64,000 bases of DNA from an uncultured Pelagibacteraceae bacterium. GTDB lineage: Bacteria; Pseudomonadota; Alphaproteobacteria; Pelagibacterales; Pelagibacteraceae. Every line of letters begins with the position of its first letter. Position 1 is the stretch's first letter. The stretch lies in NCBI GenBank assembly GCA_902520685.1, contig CABYPE010000003.1, positions 1-64,000 on the forward strand, given 5' to 3'. This document shows, piece by piece, positions 1-12,372 of the stretch. A model generated the notes under the pieces. That model was given only the letters and a program-made list of their open reading frames with translations, made no database searches and was not told the origin of the DNA. A program made the position numbers and the translations under genes.

Positions 1-371
1 TTAGCCACACCAAGTTGACCATTATAATTTTGCCAAACTGTTGAAAAATTTATAAATTTTTTAACTCTCATTATTTTTAAATTCTCGAGTAAAATTATAC
101 CAAATTCAATATTAGCTTTTATTAGTTTGTGTATGTCCGAAAAATTATGATTTTTTACGTAGTGTGTGCCGCAATGAATTATCATATCGATTCTAATTTT
201 TTTTAGCTTGTCGTTTAAATCATCATGATTTTTAAAATAGATTTTTGTTACATTTTTCTGTTTAAATGATTTTCGTCTTGATGTAACAAAAATATTGTAA
301 TTTTTTAATAAACTATTTAGGATATTTGAGCCTATGAAACCTGTAGAGCCAGTAATTAATAAATTTTTCAT
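1..371 (-). CDS. NAD-dependent epimerase/dehydratase family protein (partial, runs off window start)
   Basis: Reverse strand reads MKNLLITGSTGFIGSNILNSLLKN..., an N-terminal Rossmann GxTGFIG motif; open to the window edge. Confidence 0.75.
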   Translation of the reverse strand, partial: MKNLLITGSTGFIGSNILNSLLKNYNIFVTSRRKSFKQKNVTKIYFKNHDDLNDKLKKIRIDMIIHCGTHYVKNHNFSDIHKLIKANIEFGIILLENLKIMRVKKFINFSTVWQNYNGQLGVA

Positions 372-405
372 ATTTGATAGTTTGTTAGATATGTATAATA
401 ACTAA

Positions 406-1290
406 ATGAAAAATGTAAATAATACTGAATCACTCACAATAGTTATAGTTCTTTTCAAAGAACCTTTTGATCTAATAAATGAAACGTTACAGAATATAAG
501 TGGTTTTGACATAATAATAATTGATAATGATGATAATCATCAACTTAAAAAAAAGATTTTAAAAGAATTTAAAATCCATAAGTATATTTTAAATAAAAAA
601 AATAATGGTTTTTCAGCAGGATATAACCAAGGTATAAAACTTAGTACTACAAAGTTTACATTAGTCCTAGGACCAGACTGTTTAATATCCCCAAAAGATA
701 TAAATGTTTTAGTTAAAAAAATTTCTTTATATCAAGATGCATTGATCGTATCGCCTACAGCATATGATAAGAAAAATGAACTAACTTATTCAGGAGGACC
801 ATTGCCTGAAAATGGAAAGATGGATAAATTTTTAGAATTAGAAGGTGATGTTTGTGTTGAAAGTGCACTTGGTGCATGCATGTTATTCAGAACATTAGAT
901 ATTCAAAAATATGATTTACTTTTTGATGAAAATTTTTTTTTATATTTTTCAGATGTAGACTTATGTAGAAAAATTAAAATACTTAATAAATCAATAATAC
1001 AGACAAAAGAAGCAATTTGTATTCACCAACACGGTAATATTAAAGTAAAAAATAAGTTTAAAAAGATTTATATTAGAGAATTTAACTATACTCACGACAT
1101 GCTTTATTATTTTTTTAAAATCAAAAATAAGCAAAATTTGGAAATCATTAAAAATTTTCAAAAAAAAATTAAAAGCCTGTATATTTTGCTAGGATTAAGG
1201 TTTTTTACTTTCAAATATTTCGATTTTATCAAGATTTATTCTAGAATATCTGGATATAACAAATTCAAATCACGGTATTTAAATAAGTAA
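406..1290 (+). CDS. Glycosyltransferase family 2 (rhamnosyltransferase-like)
   Basis: TIVIVLFKEP..., NNGFSAGYNQGI, FDENFFLYFSDVDLCRKI motifs typical of GT2 rhamnosyltransferases. Confidence 0.8.
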   Translation: MKNVNNTESLTIVIVLFKEPFDLINETLQNISGFDIIIIDNDDNHQLKKKILKEFKIHKYILNKKNNGFSAGYNQGIKLSTTKFTLVLGPDCLISPKDINVLVKKISLYQDALIVSPTAYDKKNELTYSGGPLPENGKMDKFLELEGDVCVESALGACMLFRTLDIQKYDLLFDENFFLYFSDVDLCRKIKILNKSIIQTKEAICIHQHGNIKVKNKFKKIYIREFNYTHDMLYYFFKIKNKQNLEIIKNFQKKIKSLYILLGLRFFTFKYFDFIKIYSRISGYNKFKSRYLNK

Positions 1291-1326
1291 TTTTTAAAAA
1301 AAAATGCTATAAAGTTTTTTTCCTAA

Positions 1327-3393
<2,067 letters not shown>

Positions 3394-3394
3394 A

Positions 3395-4675
3395 ATGAAG
3401 TTTTTTGAAACTTCAAATTATCATTTTTTTAAAAAATCAACTTATGTCAGCTTAAGATGGATTGGTATAATTGGTCAATTCATATCAGTGTATTTTGTTT
3501 ATTTTTTTTTAAATTTTGAATTTGATTTTTTAATCTCAAATTTGATAATTTCTTTTGGAATTCTCAGTAATTTATATCTGATTTTTGTTTATACTAAAAC
3601 TCAACTATCAGATAGATCAGCTTTTATTTTTTTATTAATAGACATTTTTCAATTAGGGGCATTACTTTATTTAACGGGTGGTGTCACAAACCCATTTGCA
3701 ATTTTTTTATTGATTCCAAGTGTTTTCTCATCGTCTAATCTTAGTTTTAGAACAAATTTTTTACTTGTAGCACTTACAATTATTATAATTTTTATTTTAA
3801 CATTTTATTCATTAGATTTACCTTTTCCCATTAGTAGTCATTTTCATGTAAGCCCTTACTATTTTTATGCTATCCCTATAGCATTAATAATTGCATTAAT
3901 TTTTTTAAATTACTTAGCAATGACCTTCGGAAAACAATCTAGATTAAGAAGAGAAGCATTAGCGAAAATGGAGGAAGTAATGGCCACTGAACATGAGCTT
4001 TTGTCATTAGGTGGTCAAGCAGCAGCAGCAGCTCATTCATTAGGAACACCCTTATCAACAATAAAAATAATTACGCAAGATCTTGTTAAACAATTTAAGG
4101 GAAATAAAGATATTGAAAAAGATATAATATTATTATCAAGTCAAGTTGAGCGGTGTAATGAAATTTTAAAAAGTTTAACATTGAATCCAGTTGAAGAAGA
4201 TAACTTTATTGATAAAGATCTTTCAATGAGAGAATATTTAAGTGAAATTATCTCATCTTTTAAAGAAATTAGTAAAAGAAATTTTATTTTTAATTTTGAT
4301 CAAAATTCAAACACAAAAAAAATAACAAAATCAATTGAAATAGTTTATGGATTAAGAAATTTTATTGGGAATGCAAATAAATTTTCAAAAGAAAATGTCT
4401 ATATCAATTTGAAAAGTGACAATGAGATTACAGAAATTATCATTGAGGATGATGGAAATGGCTATCCAAGAGATATTTTATCAAAAATTGGAGAACCATA
4501 TTTAAAATCTAGTTATGTTATTGAAAAATCTAAAGTAGGCCTTGGCCTTGGACTGTTTATTGGTAAAACTTTATTAGAAAAAAATTTTGCCAATGTGAAT
4601 TGTAGAAATTCTAAGACTAGAAGTGGTGCTGAAGTAATTATTAAGTGGAAAAATAAGGACTTATTTAATATTTAG
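3395..4675 (+). CDS. regB: RegB/PrrB/ActS-type redox sensor histidine kinase
   Basis: Six-TM N-terminus with GGVTNPF (RegB GGxxNPF quinone motif), H-box [21 protein letters not shown] (redox Cys region), HATPase motifs. Confidence 0.85.
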   Translation: MKFFETSNYHFFKKSTYVSLRWIGIIGQFISVYFVYFFLNFEFDFLISNLIISFGILSNLYLIFVYTKTQLSDRSAFIFLLIDIFQLGALLYLTGGVTNPFAIFLLIPSVFSSSNLSFRTNFLLVALTIIIIFILTFYSLDLPFPISSHFHVSPYYFYAIPIALIIALIFLNYLAMTFGKQSRLRREALAKMEEVMATEHELLSLGGQAAAAAHSLGTPLSTIKIITQDLVKQFKGNKDIEKDIILLSSQVERCNEILKSLTLNPVEEDNFIDKDLSMREYLSEIISSFKEISKRNFIFNFDQNSNTKKITKSIEIVYGLRNFIGNANKFSKENVYINLKSDNEITEIIIEDDGNGYPRDILSKIGEPYLKSSYVIEKSKVGLGLGLFIGKTLLEKNFANVNCRNSKTRSGAEVIIKWKNKDLFNI

Positions 4676-6477
4676 TGTAGTTTTTTTTTTGCATCAAATA
4701 ATGAACCTAATTGTGAAATCATTACATCGCCTAATTCATTTACATCAGTTATCTTAATTGCTCGATTATAATATCTTGAGACGTCATGACCAATTCCAAT
4801 TGCTAAAACTTCAATTTCAGTTTTTTCTTCTATAAAATTAACCATTTTTTTTAGATGTTTTTCTAAAAAATCTCCAGAATTTACTGATAAAGTTGAATCG
4901 TCAACTGGTGCACCATCAGAAATTACCATTAAAATTTTTCTCTCTTCTCTTCTTTTCTTTAATCTGGAAAAAGCCCAACTTATTGCTTCTCCATCTATAT
5001 TTTCTTTAAGCAAACCTTCTTTTAACATTAATCCAAGATTATTTTTTGCTTGCCGCCAATGGGTATCTGCACCTTTATAAATAATATGTCTCAAATCATT
5101 TAATCTACCAGGTGTCTTAGGCTTTTCTTGTTTATTCCAAAACTCTCTACTTTGCCCACCTTTCCAATTCTTTGTTGTAAAACCTAATATTTCTACTTTA
5201 ACAGAACATCTCTCTAAGGTTCTAGACAAAATGTCAGCACATATAGCAGCAATAGTAATTGGTCTTCCTCTCATAGAACCTGAATTATCAATTAATAATG
5301 TCACAATTGTATCTTTAAATTCTAAATCTTTTTCTTTTTTGAAAGATAAAGAATTATAAGGATCCATGATTATCCTGGGAAGTTTTGAGCTATCTAAAAG
5401 TCCTTCTTCCAAATCAAATTCCCAAGTTCTATTTTGCTTAGCCAACAGTTGTCTTTGTAATTTATTTGCAAGTTTAGTCACAACATCTTGAAAACTAACC
5501 AGTTGTTGATCTAGAGTTTTTCTTAGTTTGTTTGCCTCATCTATTTTTTCTAAATTTTCTGCTTTGATAATCTCATCAAATTTTGTTGTAAAAATTTTAT
5601 ATTCTAGACTTAACTCATTTATATTTTTTTTTTGAATTACCTGTTCTGAACTCTGCTGATCGGAATCTGTGTCTACTAATTGTTCATCTAACTTATATTC
5701 ATCAATATCATAATCAGACTCTAGACTGGCTTCGGTTTCTTGTTCTTTATTTTTATCCTTTTGATCTTCAGTATCATTCTCTTGATCATCATTTGAGGGA
5801 TTATCTTGACCTTCATTTTGGTTATCTTCTTTAGTCTCATCGTTATCTTCAGATTGAAAAATATCCATATCTTGCAATATTTTTGAAAACTTAGAACTAT
5901 ATGCATTTTGATCTTCAAAGTTATTTTTTAAAAAATTTATATGCTTGCTTATTGATTGATCAAATTCTTTCTCCCAATAATTTAACATTTTTGATGAAAG
6001 TGAATTTAATTTTATATTATAAAAATTTTTAAGCATATAAAGTTCAAACGCTTCTGCTACAGGCACATCTTCTTTAGTTTTAAGCTGATCTTTTTTTTTT
6101 AAACTGATTTCCTGTTTGTAATTATTCTCAAGATTTTTTTTAATACCTTTAAGCATATTGCTTCCAAGAGTTTCATATCTGATCTTTTCTGCTATTGCAT
6201 ACAAAGATTTACAACTAGAATTGTTTGGTAAATTTTTTTTATAGATTTCATTATTTGAAAATTTTTTTTTTAAAGCTGATGAGTCTGCTTCTGCTCTTGC
6301 TCTTATGAAATCAATTTTATTATTTAAACTATCAGATTCAAAAAGATCAAATTTTTTTGAACTTTTATTAGATTTGTTATTTTGTTTGATTTCTAGATCA
6401 TCAGAAATTACTCTTATTGTAGATGTTAAAGCCTGTCTTAACTTTTCTTTTAAATTTGCTTCTTTGTCACTCATCAA
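4672..6477 (-). CDS. cobT: CobT-like cobaltochelatase subunit (VWA domain)
   Basis: Acidic central region, C-terminal VWA domain ([19 protein letters not shown]), pair with CobS. Confidence 0.85.
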   Translation of the reverse strand: MMSDKEANLKEKLRQALTSTIRVISDDLEIKQNNKSNKSSKKFDLFESDSLNNKIDFIRARAEADSSALKKKFSNNEIYKKNLPNNSSCKSLYAIAEKIRYETLGSNMLKGIKKNLENNYKQEISLKKKDQLKTKEDVPVAEAFELYMLKNFYNIKLNSLSSKMLNYWEKEFDQSISKHINFLKNNFEDQNAYSSKFSKILQDMDIFQSEDNDETKEDNQNEGQDNPSNDDQENDTEDQKDKNKEQETEASLESDYDIDEYKLDEQLVDTDSDQQSSEQVIQKKNINELSLEYKIFTTKFDEIIKAENLEKIDEANKLRKTLDQQLVSFQDVVTKLANKLQRQLLAKQNRTWEFDLEEGLLDSSKLPRIIMDPYNSLSFKKEKDLEFKDTIVTLLIDNSGSMRGRPITIAAICADILSRTLERCSVKVEILGFTTKNWKGGQSREFWNKQEKPKTPGRLNDLRHIIYKGADTHWRQAKNNLGLMLKEGLLKENIDGEAISWAFSRLKKRREERKILMVISDGAPVDDSTLSVNSGDFLEKHLKKMVNFIEEKTEIEVLAIGIGHDVSRYYNRAIKITDVNELGDVMISQLGSLFDAKKKLH

Positions 6478-7448
6478 ACTTGAATATTAAGTAAAGACTC
6501 TGGTAAATCATCTCCAAAACATCTTTGATAATATTCTGCAATTGTATTCTTTTCCATATCATCACACTTATTCAAAAAAGTAACTCTAAAAGCATAACCT
6601 GTATCTTTGAATATTTCAGCATTTTCAACCCAGTGTAAAACTGTTCTTGGACTCATAACCGTTGATATGTCACCTGCTATAAATCCTTTTCTTGTAAGAG
6701 ATGCAACCTTAATCATGTTTGCAATTTTTTCTTTATCTTTTGGATTATTTAAATTTTTATTTTTAGCTAAGATAATTTCCATCTCTCTCTCTAGACTTAA
6801 ATAATTGAGAGTAGTAACTATATTCCATCTATCCATTTGACCTTGGTTTATTTGTTGGGTTCCATGATAAAGCCCTGTTGTATCACCTAAACCAACTGTA
6901 TTTGTGGTAGCAAATAATCTGAAATATTTGTTTTGTTTAATTACTTTATTCTTATCTAATAATGTAAAGTTTCCTTCAGCTTCTAATACTCTTTGAATAA
7001 CAAACATTACATCTGGTCTCCCAGCGTCATACTCATCAAATACAAGTGCTACAGGATTTTGAATTGACCAAGGTAAAATACCTTCTTTAAATTGAGTTAT
7101 TTGTTGTCCATCTTTTAAAACAATCGCATCTTTACCAATAAGATCGATTCTACTTATATGGCTATCTAAATTTACCCTGACACATGGCCAATTTAATCTT
7201 GCTGCTATTTGTTCTATGTGAGTAGATTTTCCTGTTCCATGATAACCCTGAACTAAAACTCTTTTATTAAATGCAAATCCTGAGATTATAGCAAGCGTAG
7301 TATCTCTATCAAATTTATAAGTCTTATCAATTTCAGGGACATATTCACTTTTTTTTGAAAAAGCATCTATTTCCATATTAGAATCAATACCGAAAGTTTG
7401 TTTAACAGAAATTTTTATGTCTGGTTGTGAATTAAGGTTAGGTGTCAA
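6474..7448 (-). CDS. cobS: CobS-like cobaltochelatase AAA+ ATPase subunit
   Basis: [62 protein letters not shown]. Confidence 0.9.
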   Translation of the reverse strand: MTPNLNSQPDIKISVKQTFGIDSNMEIDAFSKKSEYVPEIDKTYKFDRDTTLAIISGFAFNKRVLVQGYHGTGKSTHIEQIAARLNWPCVRVNLDSHISRIDLIGKDAIVLKDGQQITQFKEGILPWSIQNPVALVFDEYDAGRPDVMFVIQRVLEAEGNFTLLDKNKVIKQNKYFRLFATTNTVGLGDTTGLYHGTQQINQGQMDRWNIVTTLNYLSLEREMEIILAKNKNLNNPKDKEKIANMIKVASLTRKGFIAGDISTVMSPRTVLHWVENAEIFKDTGYAFRVTFLNKCDDMEKNTIAEYYQRCFGDDLPESLLNIQV

Positions 7449-7965
7449 TTTTTTCTCTATAAGTATTTTTTAGTTGAGTATAAGCTAAGGTAATTTGTTT
7501 AAGTTTTTCCTCGTATTTTTTATTACCAGCATTTATATCGGGGTGAAATTTTTTGACAAGGACTTTGAATTTATCTTGGATTTTTTTCCATCTTAAACCT
7601 ACAGAAACTCCCAAAATACTAAAAGCTTTGATATCTTTATGGTCAAATTTAAATTGACGCATATGATCATAATCACCCTTAAATTTGTCTTTATCTTGTT
7701 CATCTCTGAGTGTGTTGTTCCATAAAACTTTAAAGAAATTATCTGAGGAACTAAAGCTTTGAGTTGGCTTATGCCATAGCATATCTGATTTCAAAAAATC
7801 CATGACTTGATCATCATTCATACCAGAAAAATAATTCCAATTTTTGTTGAATTCTTTTACATGTTCTAAACATAACATACGATATTTTTTGCTGTTATCT
7901 TTTTCAACAGGTGCTTTATATTCACCAATTTTTTTACAATTATTCCAGTCACAAATATTTTTCAT
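7438..7965 (-). CDS. DnaJ-domain protein of the cobST/bolA locus (start trimmed to MKNICDWNNCK)
   Basis: C-terminal J-domain (LGVSVGLRWKKIQDKFKVLVKKFHPDINAG, HPD motif). The ORF-track start at 8067 overlaps divergent bolA; the internal ATG at 7965 fits better. Confidence 0.8.
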   Translation of the reverse strand: MKNICDWNNCKKIGEYKAPVEKDNSKKYRMLCLEHVKEFNKNWNYFSGMNDDQVMDFLKSDMLWHKPTQSFSSSDNFFKVLWNNTLRDEQDKDKFKGDYDHMRQFKFDHKDIKAFSILGVSVGLRWKKIQDKFKVLVKKFHPDINAGNKKYEEKLKQITLAYTQLKNTYREKIDT

Positions 7966-7984
7966 GATATAATAAATAATATTT

Positions 7985-8245
7985 ATGAATATAAATGATT
8001 TAATTGCAATCGTAAAAAAAAAATTAATTAGTGAAATTGTAATTGAGAAAATTGATATTAAAGACAAGTCTTTTTTACATAAAAATCATTCTGGACATCA
8101 AGAGGGAAAGTTTCATTTAAAACTTACAATACAATCAAAAGAATTAAAAGTTCTTAATAGAATTGAAAGTGATAAAAAAATTTATAAAATTTTAGGTCAA
8201 GAGATAAAAGAACACATTCATTCTTTACAAATTTTAATAAATTAG
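7985..8245 (+). CDS. bolA: BolA family protein
   Basis: 86 aa; KSFLHKNHSGHQEGKFHLKLTIQSKELKVLNRIESDKKIYKILGQEIKEHIHSLQI. Confidence 0.8.
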   Translation: MNINDLIAIVKKKLISEIVIEKIDIKDKSFLHKNHSGHQEGKFHLKLTIQSKELKVLNRIESDKKIYKILGQEIKEHIHSLQILIN

Positions 8246-9349
8246 TTCTTTTCTTAAAAATTTATTAATTTCTAATTTATTATATTCATTATTAATTACA
8301 GTTGAACCAATTTTTTTTAGCAATATTAAGTTAATTTTTTGAGAAATATTCTTTTTATCTATCGACATAAATTTTAATATTTTGTTTAAATCTTTTTTTG
8401 AAAAATAATTTTTAATATTAGCTGGTAACCTAGCATCGATTATATGCTTCAATATTTTGTTATAATCTTTAGAAGTTATTAATTTTTTATTAAGACTAAA
8501 TTTAAGTGCTGCAACAATTCCAAGAATTACGGCTTCACCATGATTTAATTTTTTTGAGTACCCAAGTGTTGCTTCAAAAGCATGAGCAAAAGTATGCCCA
8601 AAATTTAATATTTTTCTTATTCCTTTCTCTTTTTCATCTTTCTGCACAACTGATTTTTTAATCTTACAACTTTCATAAATTGCCTTTTCAATAAATGGAC
8701 TTTTTAAATTTAATATTTTTGTAAAATTAGTTTTCAGATATTCAAAAAATTCTTTGTTTAAGATTAATGAGTGTTTGAGAATTTCACCATAACCACAAAT
8801 AATTTCTCTTTTTGGCAATGATTTTAAAAAATCTATATCACTAATAACCATTTTAGGTTGATAGAAACTTCCTAAAAGATTTTTTCCCTCTTTTGTATTA
8901 ATGCCAGTTTTACCACCAATAGAGGAGTCAACCTGAGATAATAACGTTGTTGGAATATTAACAAAATTTAAACCTCTTTTATATAAACTTGCTGCAAAAC
9001 CCCCAACATCTCCAGTAATACCTCCTCCAATTGTAATTAAACAATCTTGTCTTGAAAAGTTTTTGCTTAGTAAAATTTGTAAAACTTTACTTATGTGATG
9101 GATATTTTTATTTTTTTCACTAGCTTCAAATTTAAATTGATAAATTTTCTTTTTATTTAAAGATTTGGTTATTTTTGAAATTAATTGATTTGGAACATTT
9201 TTATCAATTACTAATAGACATTGGTTAAAAATAATTGAATTTTTTATAAAATATGAATTTAGATTATTAATTAATTTTGAACCAATAATTATTGGATAAT
9301 TTTCTAACTTTGTATTTATATTCAACTTAACTTTTTTCATAAATTTCAA
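8234..9349 (-). CDS. aroB: 3-dehydroquinate synthase
   Basis: GGGITGDVGGFAASLYKRGLNFVNIPTTLLSQVDSSIGGKTGIN; GHTFAHAFE. Confidence 0.95.
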   Translation of the reverse strand: MKFMKKVKLNINTKLENYPIIIGSKLINNLNSYFIKNSIIFNQCLLVIDKNVPNQLISKITKSLNKKKIYQFKFEASEKNKNIHHISKVLQILLSKNFSRQDCLITIGGGITGDVGGFAASLYKRGLNFVNIPTTLLSQVDSSIGGKTGINTKEGKNLLGSFYQPKMVISDIDFLKSLPKREIICGYGEILKHSLILNKEFFEYLKTNFTKILNLKSPFIEKAIYESCKIKKSVVQKDEKEKGIRKILNFGHTFAHAFEATLGYSKKLNHGEAVILGIVAALKFSLNKKLITSKDYNKILKHIIDARLPANIKNYFSKKDLNKILKFMSIDKKNISQKINLILLKKIGSTVINNEYNKLEINKFLRKELIY

Positions 9350-9839
9350 TTATTTTTTTTACAATTTCATTTTTAGTAAGATTTTCGCAATCAATTTTAT
9401 ACATAGCTTTTGAATAAATAATAGATCGTTTTTTAATTAACTCCTCGATTTCATTTCTAGAAGATTTGTGTACAATAGGTCTTTTTTTGCTATCTTTAAT
9501 TCGATTAACTAATGTTTTAACATCCCAGTTTAACCAAAATGAAATATGATTATCTAATATTTCTTTTTTAATTTTGTTATTTAAAAAGGCACCACCACCT
9601 AACGAAATCACAGTTTTTTTATTTTTTAAAGATTTAAGTGTTTCAATTTCCTCAATTTCCCTAAAGTATTTTTCTCCATTTTTATCAAAGATTTTTGAAA
9701 TTTTTAAACCTATTCTTTTTTCAATTTTTTTATCAATATCTATAAAATCTATATTTAGCTTTTTTGATACTAAAGAGCCAATTGATGACTTTCCTGAACC
9801 CATCATGCCTAAAAAAACTAAATTTTCTTTTGAATTCAT
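9327..9839 (-). CDS. aroK: Shikimate kinase (start at MNSKENLVFLG)
   Basis: P-loop GMMGSGKSSIG, DIDKKIE, FREIEEIE, SLGGGAF. ORF-track start at 9902 is an extension. Confidence 0.92.
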   Translation of the reverse strand: MNSKENLVFLGMMGSGKSSIGSLVSKKLNIDFIDIDKKIEKRIGLKISKIFDKNGEKYFREIEEIETLKSLKNKKTVISLGGGAFLNNKIKKEILDNHISFWLNWDVKTLVNRIKDSKKRPIVHKSSRNEIEELIKKRSIIYSKAMYKIDCENLTKNEIVKKIIEIYEKS

Positions 9840-9896
9840 AAGTTTCTGTATTGAAAAAACACAATTATGTCTTAATTTGATTTTAACCAACGTTAT

Positions 9897-10076
9897 ATGC
9901 AATTTACAAGAAATACAAGATCAGGTAAAGATGCTATTAGTCTAATTATTAAGTTAGGCTTAGTTTTAGTTTTGTTTCTTGTTACAATTTTTCTTTTAAG
10001 TAAAGTAGATTTTCCAGCCCCAAAAAAAGAAATAGAAAAAATTATTCCTAATGAAAATTTTAAAATTGTTAAATAA
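9897..10076 (+). CDS. Small single-TM protein (59 aa), missed by the ORF track
   Basis: ATG at 9897: MQFTRNTRSGKDAISLIIKLGLVLVLFLVTIFLLSKVDFPAPKKEIEKIIPNENFKIVK*. Strong TM helix; overlaps the next start by 26 nt. Confidence 0.65.
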   Translation: MQFTRNTRSGKDAISLIIKLGLVLVLFLVTIFLLSKVDFPAPKKEIEKIIPNENFKIVK

Positions 10077-11823
10077 CATTTATTTATCAATTATATTAAT
10101 TATTTTTTTTATCGCTTTTAATGTCAAAGCAGAAGATGAACCAATTGATATATGGAATATCGATAAAGATAAAATTGAGGAAACCCAATTAAATACTGAT
10201 CAAAATAGTTTAGAAAACAATAATACAGAACTACCCAAAACTAGTATTTTTGACTTACAATTAGAAAATCAAACTGAATCAGTACAAGTAAGTACATCGT
10301 TAAATTCACAAGAGATAAAAATTATTGGTCTTTATGATCCTGAGGATTATGATCTTAAAATTGATTTATGGTCAAATTCAAATGGTGATCAGCTTAAATA
10401 TCTTTTTTCAAATATAAATAAAATGCAATTATCTAAAGATGCATCAGAATTAATGAATATATTATTATTAACAAACTCTTACAATCCAGAAATAAATATG
10501 ACTGAGGATGAATTTTTAAAGATCAGATCAAATTGGCTTATTAAAAATAAAGATAGAGAGTTAATTGAGGAGTATTTGATAAAAAATCAAATTCTTAATT
10601 TACACCCAAAGCTAAGTAGATATTTTGCTGATCAATATTTATCAGAAGCAAATATAGAAAAGGCTTGTGAAATATTTTTAGAAAATTCAGAAATAATTGA
10701 TGATGAATATCTCTTTAAGTTTAATCTTTATTGTTTGATAAACTCTGGAAAAACTGAAGAAGCTCAATTAATTTTAGACCTTAAGAAAGAACTGGGTTTC
10801 AATGATGAATATTTTGAAAAAAAACTTAATTATTTATTAGGATATTCTCAAGATCCTGAGTTAACGATTTCTGAGACCTCACTTTTAGATTTTCACCTTG
10901 CTCATAGAACTAACCCAGACTTTGCTTTCGAACCAAAAAAAAATACTAATCCACAAATTTGGAAATACTTATCAGCAGCAAATTTATTATATAATATTGA
11001 GGAGATTGACATTGTTGAGGAAGAAAAAATTTCTTTAATAGAGCAAGCTACACATGATAAAAATTATTTAGAGAAAGATTTATTTTCATTATATAAAAGA
11101 TTCCAATTCAATATTAATCAGTTATTAAATGCATCAGAATCTTATAAATCATTATCAAATATTGAAGCTAGAGCCTTAGTTTATCAAAGAATACTATTAG
11201 AATCTGATATTGATAAAAAATTAGGTTTAATAAAACTCTTAAAGAATTTATTTATAAAAGAAGGGTATGCAAACGCGTTTGATACAGAATTAAAAGAATT
11301 TTTAGTAAATATAAACCCCGATGATGTACCATCTAATTTTACAACATTTTACTCAGACTACACTAAAGAGAAAAGCAAAGAATTAAGTGACATTAAATTT
11401 AGTAAAGATATTTTACATCAATCAAGATTAATTAATTATTTTAATGGAGATTTTGCAAAATCAAAAATTGAAAAAGATTTAAACAATTTTTTAAAAAAAA
11501 TTAAAAAAGATAAAAAATACTCTTTTTCTAAAAAAGATATAATATTTTTAGAGTCAATAAAATCTGATGGGATCAAAATTTCTAAAAAATACCAAAATCT
11601 TTATGAGATTAATAATGATGAAATGCCAACTGATATTCAAGTTATGATTAATAACAATGAAGTAGGCTCAGCTGTTTTACGAATAGTTGAGGTAATAGGA
11701 CAAGACGATCTTGAAGCTTTAGATCAAGATACACTATATTTTATTATAAGTGCGTTAAATCAACTGAATATTGATTATATTAGAAATAAAATTTTATTAA
11801 AAGTTCTACCTTTAAAAGTTTAG
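10051..11823 (+). CDS. Secreted/envelope protein of unknown function, helical repeat-like
   Basis: Signal peptide-like N-terminus (NNIYLSIILIIFFIAFNVKA), long acidic alpha-helical body, upstream of def. Confidence 0.7.
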   Translation: MKILKLLNNIYLSIILIIFFIAFNVKAEDEPIDIWNIDKDKIEETQLNTDQNSLENNNTELPKTSIFDLQLENQTESVQVSTSLNSQEIKIIGLYDPEDYDLKIDLWSNSNGDQLKYLFSNINKMQLSKDASELMNILLLTNSYNPEINMTEDEFLKIRSNWLIKNKDRELIEEYLIKNQILNLHPKLSRYFADQYLSEANIEKACEIFLENSEIIDDEYLFKFNLYCLINSGKTEEAQLILDLKKELGFNDEYFEKKLNYLLGYSQDPELTISETSLLDFHLAHRTNPDFAFEPKKNTNPQIWKYLSAANLLYNIEEIDIVEEEKISLIEQATHDKNYLEKDLFSLYKRFQFNINQLLNASESYKSLSNIEARALVYQRILLESDIDKKLGLIKLLKNLFIKEGYANAFDTELKEFLVNINPDDVPSNFTTFYSDYTKEKSKELSDIKFSKDILHQSRLINYFNGDFAKSKIEKDLNNFLKKIKKDKKYSFSKKDIIFLESIKSDGIKISKKYQNLYEINNDEMPTDIQVMINNNEVGSAVLRIVEVIGQDDLEALDQDTLYFIISALNQLNIDYIRNKILLKVLPLKV

Positions 11824-11846
11824 AAATTAGTTTATCTATTTAAATC

Positions 11847-12371
11847 ATGAGTATAAGAGAGATAATAACTGTACCGAATGAAATATTAAAAGAAATTTCA
11901 GAACCTATAGAAAAATTTGGAATTAATGAAAAAAAATTAATTAATGATTTATTTGAAACTATGTATGATTCTAATGGAATCGGCCTTGCAGCTGTACAAG
12001 TGGGTATATTAAAAAGAGTTATAGTTGTTGACGTTTCATCAAAAGAAGAGGAAAAAAAACCAATTTGTTTTGTGAATCCTGTTATTAAAAAAGTTAGCGA
12101 TGAAATGTCTTTATATGAAGAGGGATGTTTGTCTATTCCAGATACTTTTATTGAAATTGAGAGACCAAAAATTTGTGAGGTTGAGTATGTGGATATTAAC
12201 GGAAAAATTAAAACCCAAGAATTTGATGGTCTTCTATCAACTTGTGTTCAACATGAAATAAATCATTTAGACGGAAAACTTATAATAGATCACTTGTCAA
12301 AGTTAAAGAAAGATATGATTATCAAGAAAATTTCAAAGTTTAAAAAAAATCCAGACAGAATAATAGTTTGA
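11847..12371 (+). CDS. def: Peptide deformylase
   Basis: GIGLAAVQVG, EEGCLSIP, QHEINHLDG. Confidence 0.95.
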   Translation: MSIREIITVPNEILKEISEPIEKFGINEKKLINDLFETMYDSNGIGLAAVQVGILKRVIVVDVSSKEEEKKPICFVNPVIKKVSDEMSLYEEGCLSIPDTFIEIERPKICEVEYVDINGKIKTQEFDGLLSTCVQHEINHLDGKLIIDHLSKLKKDMIIKKISKFKKNPDRIIV

Positions 12372-12372
12372 A

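Noticed and set aside
5721-5918. 65-aa minus ORF ([15 protein letters not shown]...)
   Set aside because: Lies entirely inside cobT in another frame, low complexity Lys/Ile/Met; shadow ORF of the acidic region.
6305-6804. Plus-strand ORFs 6305-6490 and 6607-6804
   Set aside because: Antisense to cobT/cobS with strong domain evidence; typical AT-rich shadow ORFs.
7438-8067. 209-aa version of the DnaJ-like protein with hydrophobic N-terminal extension
   Set aside because: Extension overlaps divergent bolA coding sequence and is AT-rich antisense; start moved to 7965.
9574-10090. ORFs 9574-9945 (+) and 9893-10090 (-)
   Set aside because: Antisense to aroK and to the better-supported 59-aa ORF; no motif.
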